From: JBFKMV01 sp041629655
GTDB taxonomy: Bacteria > Acidobacteriota > Polarisedimenticolia > Polarisedimenticolales > Polarisedimenticolaceae
Reading direction: 5' to 3'
NCBI GenBank assembly: GCA_041629655.1
Contig: JBFKMV010000012.1
Location: 1 to 49,270, forward strand
DNA: 49,270 bases
This document shows positions 8,430-15,994 of the stretch, in pieces; positions within the stretch are counted from its first letter, which is position 1, and each line of letters opens with the position of its first letter. Below the pieces are notes generated by a model. That model was not told where the DNA came from. It made no database searches and saw only the letters and a list, made by a program, of their open reading frames with translations. The position numbers and the translations under genes are program-made.

Positions 8430-9903
8430 AGCGCCGCTCGCCCCGGTGCGGCGGATCCGCCGCCGACGGAAGCAGAAACCGCGGCGCGACGATCGTCTCG
8501 GCGCAGCCCGCGTCGAGGCCCTCCGCGACCCCGCGTTCGATGAACCGGGCCACCAGCTCGTCGAGGCACTCCGCATGGGTGATGTGCGCGGCGTGGTCCA
8601 GCACCACGTGCCGCGCGCCCGCGAGCTGCCGGACCACGGCCGCGGCGAGCTCGGGCGGAGTCGAGGGATCGCGCGCGCCCGAGATCACGAGCGTCGGCGC
8701 GGCCGACCGCACGGGCTCGTGGTAATCGTCCGGCAGCGGCGCCCGCGGCCACCCGCGGCAGTAGCGCTTCCAGCGCTCCAGTCGCGCGGCGGCGAGGAAC
8801 GTCCCGGCGGCGGCCCGGCGGATCTCCCGGGCCCGCAGGCCGGGCAGGTCCTCGGTGCACATCACGGTGAACTGGACCCCGTCGTGGATCTGGTCGAGGA
8901 TCGACCGGCCGAGCTCCAGGGCCAGCTCCACGAACGGATCGTAGTTGCCGCGGTGGCACTGGTCGAGCAGGTACGGGATCCGGCCCAGCAGCGTGGTCGG
9001 ATACAGCATCAGGTGCAGCTGCGTCACGAAGGCCTCGCCGGTCAGCGCGAGCTCCCGTGGAGGCTGCAGACCGCGCCGCGGCAGCTCGACCGTGACCGGC
9101 CCGCGCTCGAAGCGCTCCAGCAGCTCCCCGAACCGGCGTCGCAGGGCCGGATACGCGGCCGCGCACTCGACGTCCGCGTCGCACGCGTCGAACACCGCGT
9201 CCAGCGCGCGTTGGGCCGCGCGCGGGAACACCAGCGGCGGGTGCGCTCCGGTCGGCAACACCCCGCGCAGCACGGCGCTGCGCACGCGCTCTGGGTGCCG
9301 CCGCATGTAGACCAGGGCGACCCGCGTGCCGTAGGAGCCGCCGTCGAGGTTGATCCGCTCGTACCGCAGCGCGGAACGCACCGCGTCGAGGTCGTCGGCG
9401 GCGACCGGGGTCGTGTAGCGGGCCAGGTCGGCCCGGGCCGCGAGGCGCTGCCGGCAGCGGCGGATCTCGCGCGGCCGCGGCGCCGCGCCGAGCCATGGCT
9501 CGACGCTCCCCGGCACGCCGGTCAGGCAACGCAGCGGGTTGGAGGCCCCGGTCCCACGCTGGTCGACGAACACGACGTCGCGCCGCTCGAGGATCCGCGC
9601 GTGGGATACCCGCGTGCCGGAGACCAGGTCGGAAGCCGCCTGGCCCGGCCCGCCGGCAAGGATGAACACGGGGTCCGGCTCGGGGTCGGACGCCTGCGCC
9701 GGCAGCACGAGCACGCGCAGCGGAATCGTGCGACCGTCGCGGCGGGCGCGATTCTCGGGGACCGGCAGGACACCGCACCGCGCATCGCGCACCCCGGCCG
9801 GCTCGGCGCACGGCTCGAGACCCGGCGGCGGTCCCGGGGTCGCGGCGAACGCGCCGGCGCCCGCGATCGCGATCGGAGCAACCAGCAGGCGTGCGAGCCG
9901 CAT
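8428..9903 (-). CDS. Secreted alpha/beta hydrolase, S33/TAP-like peptidase family
   Basis: A 491-residue alpha/beta hydrolase with a signal peptide (about residues 1-21). Motifs in order: the oxyanion-side GGPG (84-87), DQRGTGAS (114-121), the nucleophile elbow GGSYG with Ser190, the acid in GARDPSTPP (Asp412) and the histidine in DHAAHITH (H440 most likely). This arrangement and the even-numbered cysteines fit secreted proline-iminopeptidase/tripeptidyl-peptidase-like enzymes (with a TAP-like C-terminal domain), so hydrolysis of peptides from an N-terminus is likely but not proven; some relatives are esterases. It begins 2 nt after the STAS gene stop, so it is translationally linked to it, an unusual pairing. 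Confidence 0.82.
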   Translation of the reverse strand: MRLARLLVAPIAIAGAGAFAATPGPPPGLEPCAEPAGVRDARCGVLPVPENRARRDGRTIPLRVLVLPAQASDPEPDPVFILAGGPGQAASDLVSGTRVSHARILERRDVVFVDQRGTGASNPLRCLTGVPGSVEPWLGAAPRPREIRRCRQRLAARADLARYTTPVAADDLDAVRSALRYERINLDGGSYGTRVALVYMRRHPERVRSAVLRGVLPTGAHPPLVFPRAAQRALDAVFDACDADVECAAAYPALRRRFGELLERFERGPVTVELPRRGLQPPRELALTGEAFVTQLHLMLYPTTLLGRIPYLLDQCHRGNYDPFVELALELGRSILDQIHDGVQFTVMCTEDLPGLRAREIRRAAAGTFLAAARLERWKRYCRGWPRAPLPDDYHEPVRSAAPTLVISGARDPSTPPELAAAVVRQLAGARHVVLDHAAHITHAECLDELVARFIERGVAEGLDAGCAETIVAPRFLLPSAADPPHRGERR

Positions 9904-9905
9904 GC

Positions 9906-10241
9906 TCAGAACGACGCGAGCGCCTCGGACTCGTCGGTGTAGATCTCGAAGGCCTCCGCGAGTCGGCTGGCCTTGAGGATCTCGTTCACCTTGGGGGGCG
10001 GGGCGAGCAGCTTGACGTCGCCGCCGCTCTGGGCCGCGCGCCGTTTGCTGGCCAGGATCTCGCCGAGTCCCGCGCTGTCGATGTAGCCGACCTGGCGCAG
10101 ATCGAGCACGACCCTGGGCCGTTCGCGTTCGAGGGGCTCTCGGACCGCCTCACGTAACTTCAGGTCGCCCTTGCCGATCGTGATGTTGCCTTCGATCTCG
10201 AGCACCCACACGTCGCCGACCGCTCGTCGCTCGACATTCAT
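9906..10241 (-). CDS. STAS-domain protein (anti-sigma factor antagonist type)
   Basis: A 111-residue single STAS domain. The core reads VVLDLRQVGYIDSAGLG, with Ser56 in the conserved D-S-x-G position that is phosphorylated in SpoIIAA-type antagonists. In the classical scheme the unphosphorylated form binds an anti-sigma kinase and releases a sigma factor; no such kinase or sigma gene is adjacent, so its partner must be encoded elsewhere. The ATG at 10241 has GGAG 7 nt upstream. It is the first gene of a two-gene unit with the secreted hydrolase. A TATCGT -10 box (10288-10293) and a 7-bp hairpin (10258-10276) precede it. Confidence 0.85.
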   Translation of the reverse strand: MNVERRAVGDVWVLEIEGNITIGKGDLKLREAVREPLERERPRVVLDLRQVGYIDSAGLGEILASKRRAAQSGGDVKLLAPPPKVNEILKASRLAEAFEIYTDESEALASF

Positions 10242-10257
10242 GGTGTGTCTCCGTCGG

Positions 10258-10293
10258 ACCCGCCTCCCGGGCGGGTGGTTCGAGCGGACGATA
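10258..10293 (-). promoter_or_regulatory. Predicted -10 box and 5' hairpin of the STAS gene
   Basis: TATCGT on the minus strand at 10288-10293 predicts a start near 10281. ACCCGCC (10258-10264) and GGCGGGT (10270-10276) form a perfect 7-bp stem that would lie at the very 5' end of the transcript. Confidence 0.35.
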
Positions 10294-10420
10294 GCACGAG
10301 CCACGCTCCGGCCGCTTGTTGCAGCGTCGCAGGACGACAATCCCGGCATCCCGGAAAACACTGCCAGCCCGGCGAGGTGACGACAGTTTTTGTCATTGGC
10401 GGCCACGATGTTGTCACCGA

Positions 10421-10456
10421 TTGGCAGTTGAGGCGCCCCGGGTTTACCGGTATCAA
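10421..10456 (+). promoter_or_regulatory. Predicted promoter of the pseudopilin operon
   Basis: TTGAGG (10428-10433), 17 nt, TATCAA (10451-10456) gives a sigma70-like promoter in the 307-nt gap between the STAS gene and the PilX-like gene. Overlapping it, TTGGCA followed by GC at the sigma54 spacing (GG 10423-10424, N10, GC 10435-10436) offers a weaker -24/-12 alternative, of interest because pilin genes are often sigma54-dependent. The rest of this gap shows only a short GACA/TGTC inverted repeat near 10382. Confidence 0.4.
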
Positions 10457-10548
10457 AAACGTCAGCGAAGTTTCTGAGCACGGTTCCGTAAGGCCAGCCT
10501 CCGCGTGGGCCGCTGACGGCTCCACGCGCGGCCGTGGATGGGGGCGCG

Positions 10549-12495
10549 ATGCAGCGATCCAAGATGGTCGATCGACGGGCGCGGGAGCGCCAGCACGGCT
10601 CGGCGATGGTGATCGCCCTGCTGGTGATGGCGATGCTGACGCTGCTGGGCGTGTCGTTCCTCTTGATGGGCGAGACGGAGAACCGGATCGCACAGAACGA
10701 GAAGCGCGGCGAGCAGGCGCTCTACACGGCGGAGTCCGGCGTCCGGATGGTCAAGCGCTGGTTCGACCGGCCGGGCGACGCGGGGAACCTGCGCAACCCG
10801 CCGCTGGCGGTGATCGACCGCTCGCTGCGCATGATCGACGCCGACGGCGATCCGGCCACGGCTCCGGTCGCCGCCGACGGCACCGCCGCCAGGCCGTTCT
10901 ACAAGCAGGGCATCGACGAGGACGCCGACGGCGCCGACGATGTGTTCCGCAAGCCCTATCGCGGCAGTCTGGAGCACACGCTGCTCGGGACCGAGGACGG
11001 TCCGGACATGCGGATCGACGAGGCCGCGTCCCCGGCGGCCAAGGCGTTTCTGACCGACCTCTCCGGCGCCTTGATGGGCAACTACCCGGCGGCAGCCCAG
11101 GGTATCCGCGCGCGGGTCGTGCGCATCGACGTCTACGCGCCGCCGTACGTCGAGCAGGCCGGCGCGTGGCTCCGCTTCGGCATGGCCACGGTCAAGGTGA
11201 TCGGCAGGATCTACCGGGTGCTTCCGGACGGGACGGAGCAGTCCCTGGGACAGCGGATGGTCAAGGTGGTGTTGAACGAGATCCCGTTCAACCCCAGCGG
11301 CGACCTGGGGCCGCTGCACTCCTGCGACTACCTGACCTGGAACGGCGAGTTCTCGGTGCACTGGGGCATCGCCACCGCGGTCAACGACGCCGACCTGCAC
11401 AACAACCACGACAAGCAGGCGGTCAGCCTGGCCCGGGTCGCCCCGCCGGACCGCAGCACCGACCTGCTGTGGGGCTGGGACAACCCGGCGGACTTCGCGG
11501 CGTACAAGGCCGCGATCGACGGACTGATCGTCGAGGACCCGTGGGTCCGGTTCATGACCGAGGGTACCTGGCTCGACGCGCCGAACGCCAACCCGCAGCC
11601 GTTCCCGTTCAGCTGGGTTCCCGGCACGCCGCTGGACGACGGCGACATCCCGTACCACCCGGCCGCCGTGCCCGGTCCGTGGCACCCCAACTGGTGGGAC
11701 GGGTCGCATTCGAACATGTTCCAGCACCTGCCGGTCGGTTGCCCCGAGTTCGACTACGAGCTGTGGAAGGCGATCGCACAGTCCGGCAGCCCGTTCGTCC
11801 ACTACTACACCTGGGAGGCCGGCACCACGTTCAAGGAGAACGGGCTCGGCGCGGCGATCCCGTTCCGCGACATCACCGACGACCAGACCGGGCTGTTCTT
11901 CTTCGATACCGCGGACGGCGTCGCGCCCTACGACGATGCCGCCGACGGCGAGTACGACAACCTGACGCCCAAGATCAAGATCCAGGGCGGGACCTGGGGC
12001 GTGCGCGGGATGCTGTACCTTAACGCGTTCAGCTTCCAGAGCCACGGCGTCAAGGGCCGGGACGCCACGTTCAAGGCCCCCGGCGAGCCGTTCCAGGACG
12101 CCGACCAGAACCGTCGCTGGGACCCCGGCGAGGACTGGATCAACCTCGACTATCCGAACAAGCTGAGCGGTCCGGGCAGCGACTTCGTCGCCGACGCCGC
12201 GGACACGATGCAGGACGACGGCCTGCCCGGCGGTGCGGCGATCCGCAACTCGCGCGGTCCGGCCATCGACGACGAGGCCAACATCTGGGGCATCATGTAC
12301 AACAACGGCTACTACGACGCGACCGGCAACGCGACCTATTACGGGTCGGTCGTCTCGAAATCCGGCATCGGGGAGTTCGACCCCTCGGCCGGTACCCCGG
12401 ACCACTACTGGGACGAGAGCCTCAGGGACGACTGGCCGCCCGACGGCTGGAACCTGCCGCGTGTCGCGATCACGCGCTGGGAAACCGACATGTAA
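10549..12495 (+). CDS. PilX-like minor type IV pilus / GspK-type protein
   Basis: A 648-residue protein with a type III (prepilin-like) signal: basic leader, then QHG followed by SAMVIALLVMAMLTLLG. As in PilX and GspK proteins, the +5 glutamate is missing, consistent with a tip-located pseudopilin. It is far larger than usual PilX (about 200 residues); the extra 450 residues are rich in Trp, Asp and Asn, with loops such as DADGDPAT and DEDADGADD that look like calcium-binding sequence. It probably sits at the tip of a pilus or pseudopilus and may mediate adhesion. It is the first gene of a tightly spaced pseudopilin operon. Start chosen at ATG 10549 behind GGGGG; GTG 10534 is an alternative. 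Confidence 0.72.
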   Translation: MQRSKMVDRRARERQHGSAMVIALLVMAMLTLLGVSFLLMGETENRIAQNEKRGEQALYTAESGVRMVKRWFDRPGDAGNLRNPPLAVIDRSLRMIDADGDPATAPVAADGTAARPFYKQGIDEDADGADDVFRKPYRGSLEHTLLGTEDGPDMRIDEAASPAAKAFLTDLSGALMGNYPAAAQGIRARVVRIDVYAPPYVEQAGAWLRFGMATVKVIGRIYRVLPDGTEQSLGQRMVKVVLNEIPFNPSGDLGPLHSCDYLTWNGEFSVHWGIATAVNDADLHNNHDKQAVSLARVAPPDRSTDLLWGWDNPADFAAYKAAIDGLIVEDPWVRFMTEGTWLDAPNANPQPFPFSWVPGTPLDDGDIPYHPAAVPGPWHPNWWDGSHSNMFQHLPVGCPEFDYELWKAIAQSGSPFVHYYTWEAGTTFKENGLGAAIPFRDITDDQTGLFFFDTADGVAPYDDAADGEYDNLTPKIKIQGGTWGVRGMLYLNAFSFQSHGVKGRDATFKAPGEPFQDADQNRRWDPGEDWINLDYPNKLSGPGSDFVADAADTMQDDGLPGGAAIRNSRGPAIDDEANIWGIMYNNGYYDATGNATYYGSVVSKSGIGEFDPSAGTPDHYWDESLRDDWPPDGWNLPRVAITRWETDM

Positions 12496-12524
12496 AGCCG
12501 GGCGGCCGGCCGTGGAAAGTGGGC

Positions 12525-12878
12525 ATGGCACCGAGGAAGGACAACCGGTGGACGTTCAAGGAATACAAGCTCAACGGGAGCGGGACCGGGCTGTGCGTGC
12601 TGCACAAGGGCAAGCAGGTGATCGGGCTGCTCAAGGACCGCAGCGACGCCGACCAGATCTGCCGCGTACGGGCCGAATCGAGGCGCGCGGCCTACGACGC
12701 CAAGCGACACCTGATCCGTCTGCAGATCCTCAACGAGGAGAACCGCTTGCTGGTCTCGGCGCTGAAGCGGGTCGCGGATGCGCTGCGCGGCACCCGGCCG
12801 TCGGAGCTGTCCGCCGCCCGGCAGGAGGTCGGCAAGGCACTGAAACGGATCCGGGGTGGACGCGGAGGAGCGAGCTGA
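12525..12878 (+). CDS. Conserved-looking hypothetical protein inside pseudopilin operon
   Basis: A 117-residue, highly basic soluble protein with no signal peptide or membrane segment. The first half (MAPRKDNRWTFKEYKLN...) looks like a small beta-rich unit, with GTGLCVLHKGKQVIGLL; the second half is predicted helical and coiled-coil-like (HLIRLQILNEENRLLVSALK). I do not recognise the family. GGAAA lies 6 nt before the ATG at 12525, and the stop overlaps the next pseudopilin start by one base (TGATG), so it is translationally coupled and genuinely coding. It might be a cytoplasmic assembly or regulatory factor for this pilus. Confidence 0.7.
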   Translation: MAPRKDNRWTFKEYKLNGSGTGLCVLHKGKQVIGLLKDRSDADQICRVRAESRRAAYDAKRHLIRLQILNEENRLLVSALKRVADALRGTRPSELSAARQEVGKALKRIRGGRGGAS

Positions 12879-13342
12879 TGAGTCGGCACGTCGGCGCCCA
12901 GCGCGGCGCGAGCCTGATGGACTTCATGGTCGCGATGGTGTTGCTGTCGATCGCGATCCTGGCCGCGGTTCCGCTGGTGGCGGAGCGGGTCCAGGCGGCC
13001 AAGGTCCGCACGGCCGCCAACCAGCTCGCCATCGACCTGCGCGCGGCGCGGATGATCGCGGTGACCAACCGCAACGCGGTCGACATGACGTTCGCCGTCG
13101 ATCCGGGCAACACGTACAGCTACCCCGACGTCCGCGGGACGCTGCGCGAGGTGCGGCTGCCCGCCGGGGTGCGGATCGCCAGCTCCGACTCCCCGCTGCG
13201 GTTCCAGCCCAACGGCTCGGTCCCCGGCGGCGGGACCACCGTGCTCGAGGCCGACCTGGCCGGCGGGACCCTGGAGCGCTGGACCGTCACGACCAACACG
13301 ATCGGCGTCCCCAGCATCGTCAAGGAGAGGATCGAGCCATGA
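12878..13342 (+). CDS. FimT/GspH-type pseudopilin
   Basis: A 154-residue minor pseudopilin. The leader is MSRHVGAQRG, cleaved after Gly10 by prepilin peptidase, followed by ASLMDFMVAMVLLSIAIL; the +5 residue is Asp rather than the near-invariant Glu. The following helix and the region with AANQLAIDLRAARMIAVTN match the GspH/FimT pattern, and the C-terminal GspH beta domain contains RFQPNGSVPGGGT. It should be membrane-inserted and then incorporated into a pilus or secretion pseudopilus. GGAGGAG sits 7 nt before the ATG. It overlaps the upstream gene by 1 nt and the downstream gene by 4 nt. Confidence 0.85.
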   Translation: MSRHVGAQRGASLMDFMVAMVLLSIAILAAVPLVAERVQAAKVRTAANQLAIDLRAARMIAVTNRNAVDMTFAVDPGNTYSYPDVRGTLREVRLPAGVRIASSDSPLRFQPNGSVPGGGTTVLEADLAGGTLERWTVTTNTIGVPSIVKERIEP

Positions 13343-13809
13343 ATCGATACGGTCTCGGCCGCGACCAGCGCGGCTTCAGCTTGATCGACGTCACGCTGGC
13401 GCTCGGCCTGATGGGCGTGATCCTGATCTCGATCGCGGGGATGTTCGCGCTGGGCGGACGTTCGGTGAAGAGCGGGCGGACGGCCAGCGAGGCCCTGGCC
13501 GTGGCGAGGACGATCGTCGAGGAGATGGAGGGCTGGGGCTTCCACCAGACCTACGGCCAGTTCGGTCTCGACGGCTCGGCCACCTCCTACACCGTGGACA
13601 CCCGCGTCAACGCCTACGCCTCCAAGTGGCAGCCGGAGCTCGAGGACAAGCTCGCTTTGAGCTACGCGCTGATCACGATCGAGTCACTGGGACCGAACAA
13701 CCCGCCTCCGACGCTGGACTCCACGTTGGCGATACGGGTCAACGTTACCGTGCACTGGCAGGAGCGGAGCCGCCCGCGGACCGCACAGCTCGAAACCGTG
13801 CGCATGTAG
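13339..13809 (+). CDS. PilV/GspI-like minor pseudopilin
   Basis: A 156-residue pseudopilin with leader MNRYGLGRDQRG (cleavage after Gly12) and mature start FSLIDVTLALGLMGV. As in the gene before it, +5 is Asp instead of Glu. Residues after the helix, ARTIVEEMEGWGFHQTYGQ, resemble PilV/GspI proteins where a short helical stretch precedes the beta domain. The C-terminus ends with IRVNVTVHWQER, a beta strand pattern common at the end of PilV proteins. AGGAG precedes the start, which overlaps the previous stop in ATGA. It is likely part of the initiation complex at the pilus tip with its neighbours. Confidence 0.83.
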   Translation: MNRYGLGRDQRGFSLIDVTLALGLMGVILISIAGMFALGGRSVKSGRTASEALAVARTIVEEMEGWGFHQTYGQFGLDGSATSYTVDTRVNAYASKWQPELEDKLALSYALITIESLGPNNPPPTLDSTLAIRVNVTVHWQERSRPRTAQLETVRM

Positions 13810-13830
13810 GCGGCGAGAGGAGGACCCGTG

Positions 13831-14745
13831 ATGCCCCCCCGTGACGATCGGACGCAGCGCGGTCTCAGCATCGTCGAGGTGCTGGTCGCGATCACGATCC
13901 TGGTGCTGACGACGACCGCGGCGCTGGTGGTCTATGACGCCGGGTGGCACTCGGTCAAGAACGGCGAGAACGCGACCGAGCAGCAGCAGATGGTGCGGAT
14001 CTCGTTCGACCGGCTGAAGAGCGACCTGCAGCTGGCCGGACTGAACTACAACCCCGACGGGACGGCGCGGCCGGACGAGCAGATCGAGGCGGCCTACGAC
14101 ACCGCGGTGGTCGTCCGGGCGGACTTCGACATCCAGGACCCGGCGCGCAACCGCACCCCGGAGGACGTGCTCGCCGGCGGAGCGTTCGACTGGATCTCGA
14201 CGGGCAACGACGAGATCGTGGTCTACGTGCTGGCCAAGCCCGACGGCTCGAGCGTCGACACGCTGACCTTCGATGCGGACGTCAAGGACTCGCCGCGGGA
14301 CGGCGTGGTGGAGACGGTTTCGATTCCCGACGTGGCGCTGGTGCACGACGACCCGCCGTACACGTTGTACCGCATCTCGCTCAACAACGACACCGGAACG
14401 TGGGGCAGTCCCGACTTCCTGGTCCGCACCCCGATCGCCGAGAACGTGCGCTCGCTGTCGTTGCGGTATTACGACTCCAGCGGCGCCCAGATCAACGCCT
14501 TCGACCTGTCGCAGACCGCGGACGACATCGGTGGCGGCGAGACCCCGGCCGCCCGGCGCGACCGTTCGCGCATCCACCGCATCGAGCTGGACCTCGAAGG
14601 ACTGACCCGGGACCCCGACCTGTACTGGAAGGACCCTGACGACGCCGATCCCGACACCTGGGCCTTTCGCAAGTTCCAGCTGCGGGGCGACGTCAGCGTC
14701 AGGAACGTGGGCATGATCGGCGTAGAGGACCTGCCGGCCAATTGA
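13831..14745 (+). CDS. PilW-like minor pseudopilin
   Basis: A 304-residue pseudopilin. Leader MPPRDDRTQRG then LSIVEVLVAITILVLTT, with the normal Glu at +5. The region EQQQMVRISFDRLKSDLQLAGLNYNP is characteristic of PilW-type proteins (a helix after the transmembrane part followed by the Leu-x-x-Ala-Gly motif). The large beta domain ends near RKFQLRGDVSVRNVG, the usual PilW/PilJ-like C-terminal strand. Start is ATG 13831 with GAGGAGG (13817-13823) 7 nt upstream; GTG 13828 is an alternative. It completes a PilX-FimT-PilV-PilW set, so an external pilus-like fibre is more likely than a pure secretion pseudopilus. Confidence 0.85.
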   Translation: MPPRDDRTQRGLSIVEVLVAITILVLTTTAALVVYDAGWHSVKNGENATEQQQMVRISFDRLKSDLQLAGLNYNPDGTARPDEQIEAAYDTAVVVRADFDIQDPARNRTPEDVLAGGAFDWISTGNDEIVVYVLAKPDGSSVDTLTFDADVKDSPRDGVVETVSIPDVALVHDDPPYTLYRISLNNDTGTWGSPDFLVRTPIAENVRSLSLRYYDSSGAQINAFDLSQTADDIGGGETPAARRDRSRIHRIELDLEGLTRDPDLYWKDPDDADPDTWAFRKFQLRGDVSVRNVGMIGVEDLPAN

Positions 14746-14876
14746 ACCGGCGGCAGAAACCCCGGAAGAGCGAGGCCATGCCGGTAGGCGATTACCAAAG
14801 TGGCGGTTGCAGGCGAGCCGCCGACCCGTATCTCCAACAGTAACCCCGCGACACGCCGGGCATCGGAAGGATCGGC
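14746..14876 (+). other. 131-nt structured intergenic leader with a possible 21-codon ORF
   Basis: Between the PilW-like and GspG-like genes. An ATG at 14778 opens a 21-codon frame ending TAA at 14841-14843, preceded by GGAAGAGCGAGG. Alternatively the RNA folds: GCCAT (14775-14779) pairs GTGGC (14800-14804), enclosing GGTA/TACC (14783-14786, 14793-14796), with a second stem GGCGG/CCGCC just downstream. Either a leader peptide or a cis-regulatory RNA for the pseudopilin is possible; neither is proven. Confidence 0.3.
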
Positions 14877-15326
14877 ATGGATTACACGGACCGCAAACAT
14901 CATCGAGCCGCCGGATTCTCGCTGATCGAGCTGCTAGTGACGCTGGTGGTTCTGGGAATCATCACCGCGATCACCATCGGTGTCGTGCTCGGTGCCCACG
15001 AGAAGGCCAAGCAGGGGGCCACGGTCGCAGACATGCGGAGCATCGCCACCGCGATCGAGACCTATGCCGTCGATGTCGGGTATCCTCCGGCGACCGTCGC
15101 CGACTTCACGCAGATGGAAGCGCTCCTCGAGCCGTATCACACTTCGGTGGTTCCGGTGCGGGACCACTGGGGCCACCTGTACGGCTACGAGGGCGTGGGC
15201 GACGACTACACGCTGGTCTCGTTCGGCAAGGACGGCGTCGACGGCCTCGACGTCAGCCCGGCGACCCGCAACGACTTCGAGCGCGACATCGTCTATTCCA
15301 ACGGCCGCTTCGTCGCCGCTCCCTGA
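14877..15326 (+). CDS. GspG-like major pseudopilin
   Basis: A 149-residue pseudopilin with leader MDYTDRKHHRAAG and canonical mature start FSLIELLVTLVVLGII (Glu at +5). After the helix, the stretch containing ADMRSIATAIETYAVDVGYPP and then VPVRDHWGHLYGYEG, and LVSFGKDG near the end, matches the GspG pattern (DPWGxxYxY...S.GxDG; here DHWGHLYGY and SFGKDG), in which the C-terminal Asp-rich loop binds calcium. It is probably the main or second fibre subunit made with the minor pseudopilins upstream. GGAAGG is 6 nt before the ATG. The 131-nt gap upstream may allow separate expression from the minor-pilin genes. Confidence 0.87.
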   Translation: MDYTDRKHHRAAGFSLIELLVTLVVLGIITAITIGVVLGAHEKAKQGATVADMRSIATAIETYAVDVGYPPATVADFTQMEALLEPYHTSVVPVRDHWGHLYGYEGVGDDYTLVSFGKDGVDGLDVSPATRNDFERDIVYSNGRFVAAP

Positions 15327-15342
15327 TTCGTTCCGCCGCGGT

Positions 15343-15372
15343 TTGCGGGCGGAGTTCCGACCCTGGTAGGCT
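15343..15372 (+). promoter_or_regulatory. Predicted promoter of redoxin/PHM-like operon
   Basis: TTGCGG (15343-15348), 18 nt, TAGGCT (15367-15372), about 40 nt before the redoxin start. The same two hexamers, with 17-nt spacing, occur before the arginase-fold gene on the other strand at 31816-31844. Confidence 0.45.
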
Positions 15373-15412
15373 GGTCTGCCTGCGGTTCGCGGCCGCGGGG
15401 GAGCGGAACGGG

Positions 15413-15994
15413 ATGAGCGTGGCGAGCAGGCCGGCGCGCGTCGGGGTCGGGGTGGTGATGCTGTTCGGCGCAGCGGCGCTGGCCGCCTGCGGCGCGCCGT
15501 CCGCCCTGGACCTCGCGGGTCGCCGCGTCGATCCGCTCGCGGATCGAGACAGTCGCGCCACGGTGTTGCTGTTCGTGAGCACCGATTGTCCGATCTCCAA
15601 TCGCTACGCGCCGGAAGTCCGGCGACTCCACGAGCGGTTCGCGCCGCAGCGGGTGGCGTTCTGGCTGGTCTACCCGGACCCGCAGGATACGCCCGAGGCC
15701 ATCGGTGGCCACCTCGCGGACTACGGCTACCCGATGCCCGCGCTGCGCGACCCGCGCCACGCGTGGGTCGAGCGCAGCGGCGCCACGGTCACGCCCGAGG
15801 CCGCGGTCTACGACCCGCTGGGCCGGTTGGCCTACCGCGGCCGCATCGACGACCGCTACGTGGCGTTCGGCCGGGCGCGCCCGGAACCCACGGTGCGTGA
15901 CCTGGAGCGCGCGCTGACCGCGGTGCTCGAAGGCCGGCCGGTGGTGCCGCAGACCGCCCCGGCGGTGGGCTGCTTCATCCGGGACCTGCGGTGA
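15413..15994 (+). CDS. Redoxin (peroxiredoxin/thioredoxin-fold) lipoprotein
   Basis: A 193-residue lipoprotein with lipobox ALAAC (Cys26), so it is anchored in a membrane facing the periplasm. The redoxin domain has its active-site cysteine in STDCPISNRYAPEV (Cys59, TxxCP type) and continues through a thioredoxin fold (AAVYDPLGRLAYRGRIDDRY). A second cysteine lies near the C-terminus in AVGCFI, which could resolve a disulfide. Start ATG 15413 follows a GGGGGAG run. Its stop overlaps the GTG start of the next gene by 4 nt (GTGA). In several phyla redoxins of this kind accompany PHM-like copper proteins, suggesting a role in its thiol or copper maturation; that role is inferred. Confidence 0.82.
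   Translation: MSVASRPARVGVGVVMLFGAAALAACGAPSALDLAGRRVDPLADRDSRATVLLFVSTDCPISNRYAPEVRRLHERFAPQRVAFWLVYPDPQDTPEAIGGHLADYGYPMPALRDPRHAWVERSGATVTPEAAVYDPLGRLAYRGRIDDRYVAFGRARPEPTVRDLERALTAVLEGRPVVPQTAPAVGCFIRDLR

Noticed and set aside
10421..10436. Confident sigma54 promoter for the pilin operon
   Set aside because: The -24 TTGGCA fits and the GG-N10-GC spacing is right, but the -12 element lacks TTGC; kept only as an alternative.
14746..14876. Cyclic di-GMP (GEMM) riboswitch before the GspG-like gene
   Set aside because: The conserved core elements (the A-rich loop with GCAAAGCC-type segment and the tetraloop receptor pair) are not visible; only one stem with a GGTAGG-like loop resembles it.
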